Shown here: positions 33,750-35,560 of the stretch, in pieces
Layout of the letters: each line of letters begins with the position of its first letter
Numbering within the stretch: position 1 is the stretch's first letter
DNA from: Desulfovibrionales bacterium
GTDB taxonomy: Bacteria > Desulfobacterota > Desulfovibrionia > Desulfovibrionales > Desulfovibrionaceae
Assembly (NCBI GenBank): GCA_030156255.1
Contig: JASGMV010000041.1
Location: 1-35,560 of the forward strand
DNA length: 35,560 bases
Direction of reading: 5' to 3'
Notes under the pieces: generated by a model
Told to the model about the DNA's origin: nothing
The model's database searches: none
Seen by the model: the letters and a program-made list of their open reading frames with translations, nothing else
Translations under genes and position numbers: made by a program

Positions 33750-35327
33750 ATGCGTCTAGCTCCCCAGCCCTTCACCATCTTGCTGCTGGCCCCGTTCCAT
33801 CCCGTGCCTGAAGCGGACTACGCCCCCCGGCCCGTCTTGGCGGACCTCTCCAATCTGGACGACGTTCTCGCATCCATGAAACCCCGGCTGAGCGTGGACG
33901 CTCCCAAGGACCTCTGCCCCCAAGGAGCGCTGGAGCTGGAGTTTTCGTCCATGCGGCAATTTAGACCGCAACATATTGTAACGTCTTGCAGTTATCTGCA
34001 ACAACTTCACGAAGCTTTGGCGTACGCACGGAAAGCCCGCCAGGAAGGAACGCCCGCCGCAAGCGCGGCTTCCGCCATCAAGCAACAGTGGCCGGGACTG
34101 CCCCTGGATATGGCCGTAGACCAGGGACCGGCGCAGGACGGGCAAACAAGCAGCGCCGTGGACGACATCCTGGCGATGGTCGCGGCGCCCGCGGCTTCCG
34201 GATCATCCGGCGCAGGCCTCAAGGCCTGGATATCTCAAATCGAAGGCATCCTTTCCCGGTTGATGGCGGTTGTCTACGCCGACGAGGCTTATCGGATGCT
34301 GGAGGCGGCATGGCGAGGGCTTGAGACCATTCTCAAACAAGGCCCGGTCAAGGAAGGCCCTCCGGCGGAAGGCGGTTACGTCCAGGTAAAAATCGCGTCC
34401 GTCTCCCGAGCGGTCCTGGCCGAAGGCCTGAACCGCCTGAAAGAGGACCTCGCCATGGAGACGCCCCACCTGGTCCTCATCGACTGCCCTCTGGACAACA
34501 CGCAGCCGTCCATCGACCTCGCCGGGGAGATCGCGGAATTCGCCGACACCCTGCTCACCCCCACGGCTTTCTGGCTCACCGCGCGATTCCTGCATATCGA
34601 CGACTTCACCGGGTTGAGCAAGGTGCAGTACCTGACCCACCACATGGAGGACCCCGCCTACGCCAAATGGGCCAACCTCAAAAAACATCCCGGCGCGGCG
34701 CGCATGGTCGCAATGATCAACCGCTTCGCCGTACGCCCGCCCTATGGGCCGGAAAACAACCCCAAAACCCCCATGTTCCGCGAGACCGAACCGCTCTGGC
34801 TGGCCCCGGTCTACGCCCTGGGAGCCTTGACGGCCCAGAGCGCCGTGGAGCACGGCTGGCCCACCCGCTTCTCCGACTACATGAAGCACCAAGTCAAAAA
34901 CCTGGCCTGCGGAAACTTCAACGGGCTGGGAGACATCGCCACCGAAACCCCGCTGGATGAAGGACGCATCGGAGAATTCACGGATATCGGGATCACTCCC
35001 CTGGTGGGCGCTCTCAAAAAGGATATCGCCATCATTCCCAAGGAAACCGTCCTGGACGGCTCCTCCCTCAAATTCCAGCTGTTCTTCTCCCGGCTCATCA
35101 GCTTCCTGATCTGGCTGAGGGACAATCTGCCCGGGGACGTGGGGCCGGCCCAGGGCGTTCAAGGCGCCCTGTCGCTCTTCTTCCAGCAGACCACGGGAGA
35201 TGCGCCCCAGGATATTGAGGTCACGGCCGGGCCGGAGGAAAACGGCCTTGTCCCGCTGAACATCGCCCTGACGCCCCCGCGCTCCATTCTCCACGCCCAG
35301 CGGCTTCAATTCGGCTTCGCCTGGTAG
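33750..35327 (+). CDS. Predicted TssB-TssC fusion: T6SS contractile sheath protein
   Basis: A protein of 525 residues from the ATG after AAGGAGG. Residues 1-100 read as TssB (VipA): FTILLLAPFHP, then the family block NLDDVLASMKPRLSV and LELEFSSMRQFRPQHIV. A Gln/Ala-rich linker follows (about 100-150). From about 155 on it reads as TssC (VipB): EAYRMLEAAWRGLETIL, VQVKIASVSR, DTLLTPTAFWLTARFLHIDDFTGL, AKWANLKKHPGAARMVAMINRFAVRPPYGP, FTDIGITPLVGALKKD, and the C-terminal RLISFLIWLRDNL. Separate TssB and TssC are about 165 and 490 residues, so both halves are shortened. It may be the working sheath or a sheath-like baseplate component next to standard tssB/tssC outside the window. Divergent from tssJ; its promoter is unclear. 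Confidence 0.75.
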   Translation: MRLAPQPFTILLLAPFHPVPEADYAPRPVLADLSNLDDVLASMKPRLSVDAPKDLCPQGALELEFSSMRQFRPQHIVTSCSYLQQLHEALAYARKARQEGTPAASAASAIKQQWPGLPLDMAVDQGPAQDGQTSSAVDDILAMVAAPAASGSSGAGLKAWISQIEGILSRLMAVVYADEAYRMLEAAWRGLETILKQGPVKEGPPAEGGYVQVKIASVSRAVLAEGLNRLKEDLAMETPHLVLIDCPLDNTQPSIDLAGEIAEFADTLLTPTAFWLTARFLHIDDFTGLSKVQYLTHHMEDPAYAKWANLKKHPGAARMVAMINRFAVRPPYGPENNPKTPMFRETEPLWLAPVYALGALTAQSAVEHGWPTRFSDYMKHQVKNLACGNFNGLGDIATETPLDEGRIGEFTDIGITPLVGALKKDIAIIPKETVLDGSSLKFQLFFSRLISFLIWLRDNLPGDVGPAQGVQGALSLFFQQTTGDAPQDIEVTAGPEENGLVPLNIALTPPRSILHAQRLQFGFAW

Positions 35328-35353
35328 CGGCGACGGCAACACGACCGAAAACC

Positions 35354-35410
35354 GGGGAAAACCTTTCTGGAAGAAAGGTTTTCCCCCGAACCCCCTTTCC
35401 AAAGACTTTT
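35354..35410. repeat. Dispersed-repeat element with hairpin after the sheath gene
   Basis: The 15-base arms at 35354-35368 and 35372-35386 (GGGGAAAACCTTTCT and its complement) are perfect over a 3-base loop. The 3' flank (CCCCCGAACCCCCTTTCC, then AAAGACTTTTACTAGGGG) matches the reverse strand of the repeat at 2749-2832. It probably serves as terminator for the sheath gene. Confidence 0.7.
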
Positions 35411-35516
35411 ACTAGGGGCGCGCTTTAAGCTCTCCTTCTTGAACGGCGAACGCCAGCGCAATAGCCTCGAACCGGCCGGCAAGGCTGAGAGGTCCGTTGT
35501 TCGGCTTGGGACCGCA

Positions 35517-35560
35517 CCCCCCGATAAGAAGTTTTGAGGAAAGGGGATGGAAGTCTGAGG
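35517..35560. repeat. Partial inverted copy of the same repeat, cut by the window end
   Basis: CCCGATAAGAAGTTTTGAGG followed by AAAGGGGATGG resembles 2749-2780 in the same orientation and 35387-35410 in the inverse. The hairpin would follow beyond the edge. The 106 bases between the two copies hold no gene that I can see. Confidence 0.55.

Overview
The window is GC-rich, densely coded DNA that most resembles a sulfate-reducing deltaproteobacterium of the Desulfovibrio group. The clues are a 60-residue ferredoxin with the cysteine layout of Desulfovibrio gigas ferredoxin, a bacteriohemerythrin, many sigma-54 activators and REC proteins, and G/C-run hairpin repeats next to convergent gene ends. 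This assignment is inference from gene content; no 16S rRNA is present.

Layout. (1) 1-2.6 kb: the end of a sensor kinase, then a REC-HDOD protein and a REC protein with a decayed HD-GYP domain, all overlapping. (2) 2.9-6.0 kb, minus strand: M48 lipoprotein peptidase, LysE-type exporter and recJ, separated from (1) by a 25-bp perfect-stem hairpin. (3) 6.1-8.2 kb: PLP aminotransferase, tRNA-Pro(CGG) with its own terminator, and a UPF0316 membrane protein. (4) 8.3-15.0 kb: a sigma-54 activator, then an intergenic region with a -24/-12-type promoter, then a tight five-gene run: lysine 2,3-aminomutase-like radical SAM enzyme, two different D-Ala-D-Ala-ligase-like ATP-grasp enzymes, a membrane PilZ protein and a GNAT acetyltransferase, closed by a strong terminator. 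This looks like an undescribed pathway making a beta-lysine-derived amide or peptide. (5) 15.0-18.2 kb: ferredoxin, small lipoproteins, hemerythrin and a Cys-rich exported protein, with about 790 bp lacking recognisable genes. (6) 18.5-23.3 kb: a complete branched-chain amino-acid-type ABC importer (livKHMGF), with a perfect 28-bp dyad after the binding-protein gene. (7) 23.4-24.5 kb: a stand-alone REC protein and gmhA. (8) 24.9-35.3 kb: half of a type VI secretion (T6SS) locus. It holds a bacterial enhancer-binding protein with an altered GAFTGA loop, an AMIN-domain membrane protein, tssM, tssL, tssK and tssJ, and, divergently, one 525-residue protein that reads as TssB fused to TssC.

The two parts most worth following are the sigma-54/KamA/ATP-grasp/PilZ/GNAT cluster and the T6SS locus. 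In the T6SS locus the sheath subunits appear fused, and an AMIN protein may provide the peptidoglycan anchor that TssL lacks. The right edge of the window cuts the T6SS neighbourhood: tssA, tssE, tssF, tssG, hcp, vgrG and clpV are not seen here.
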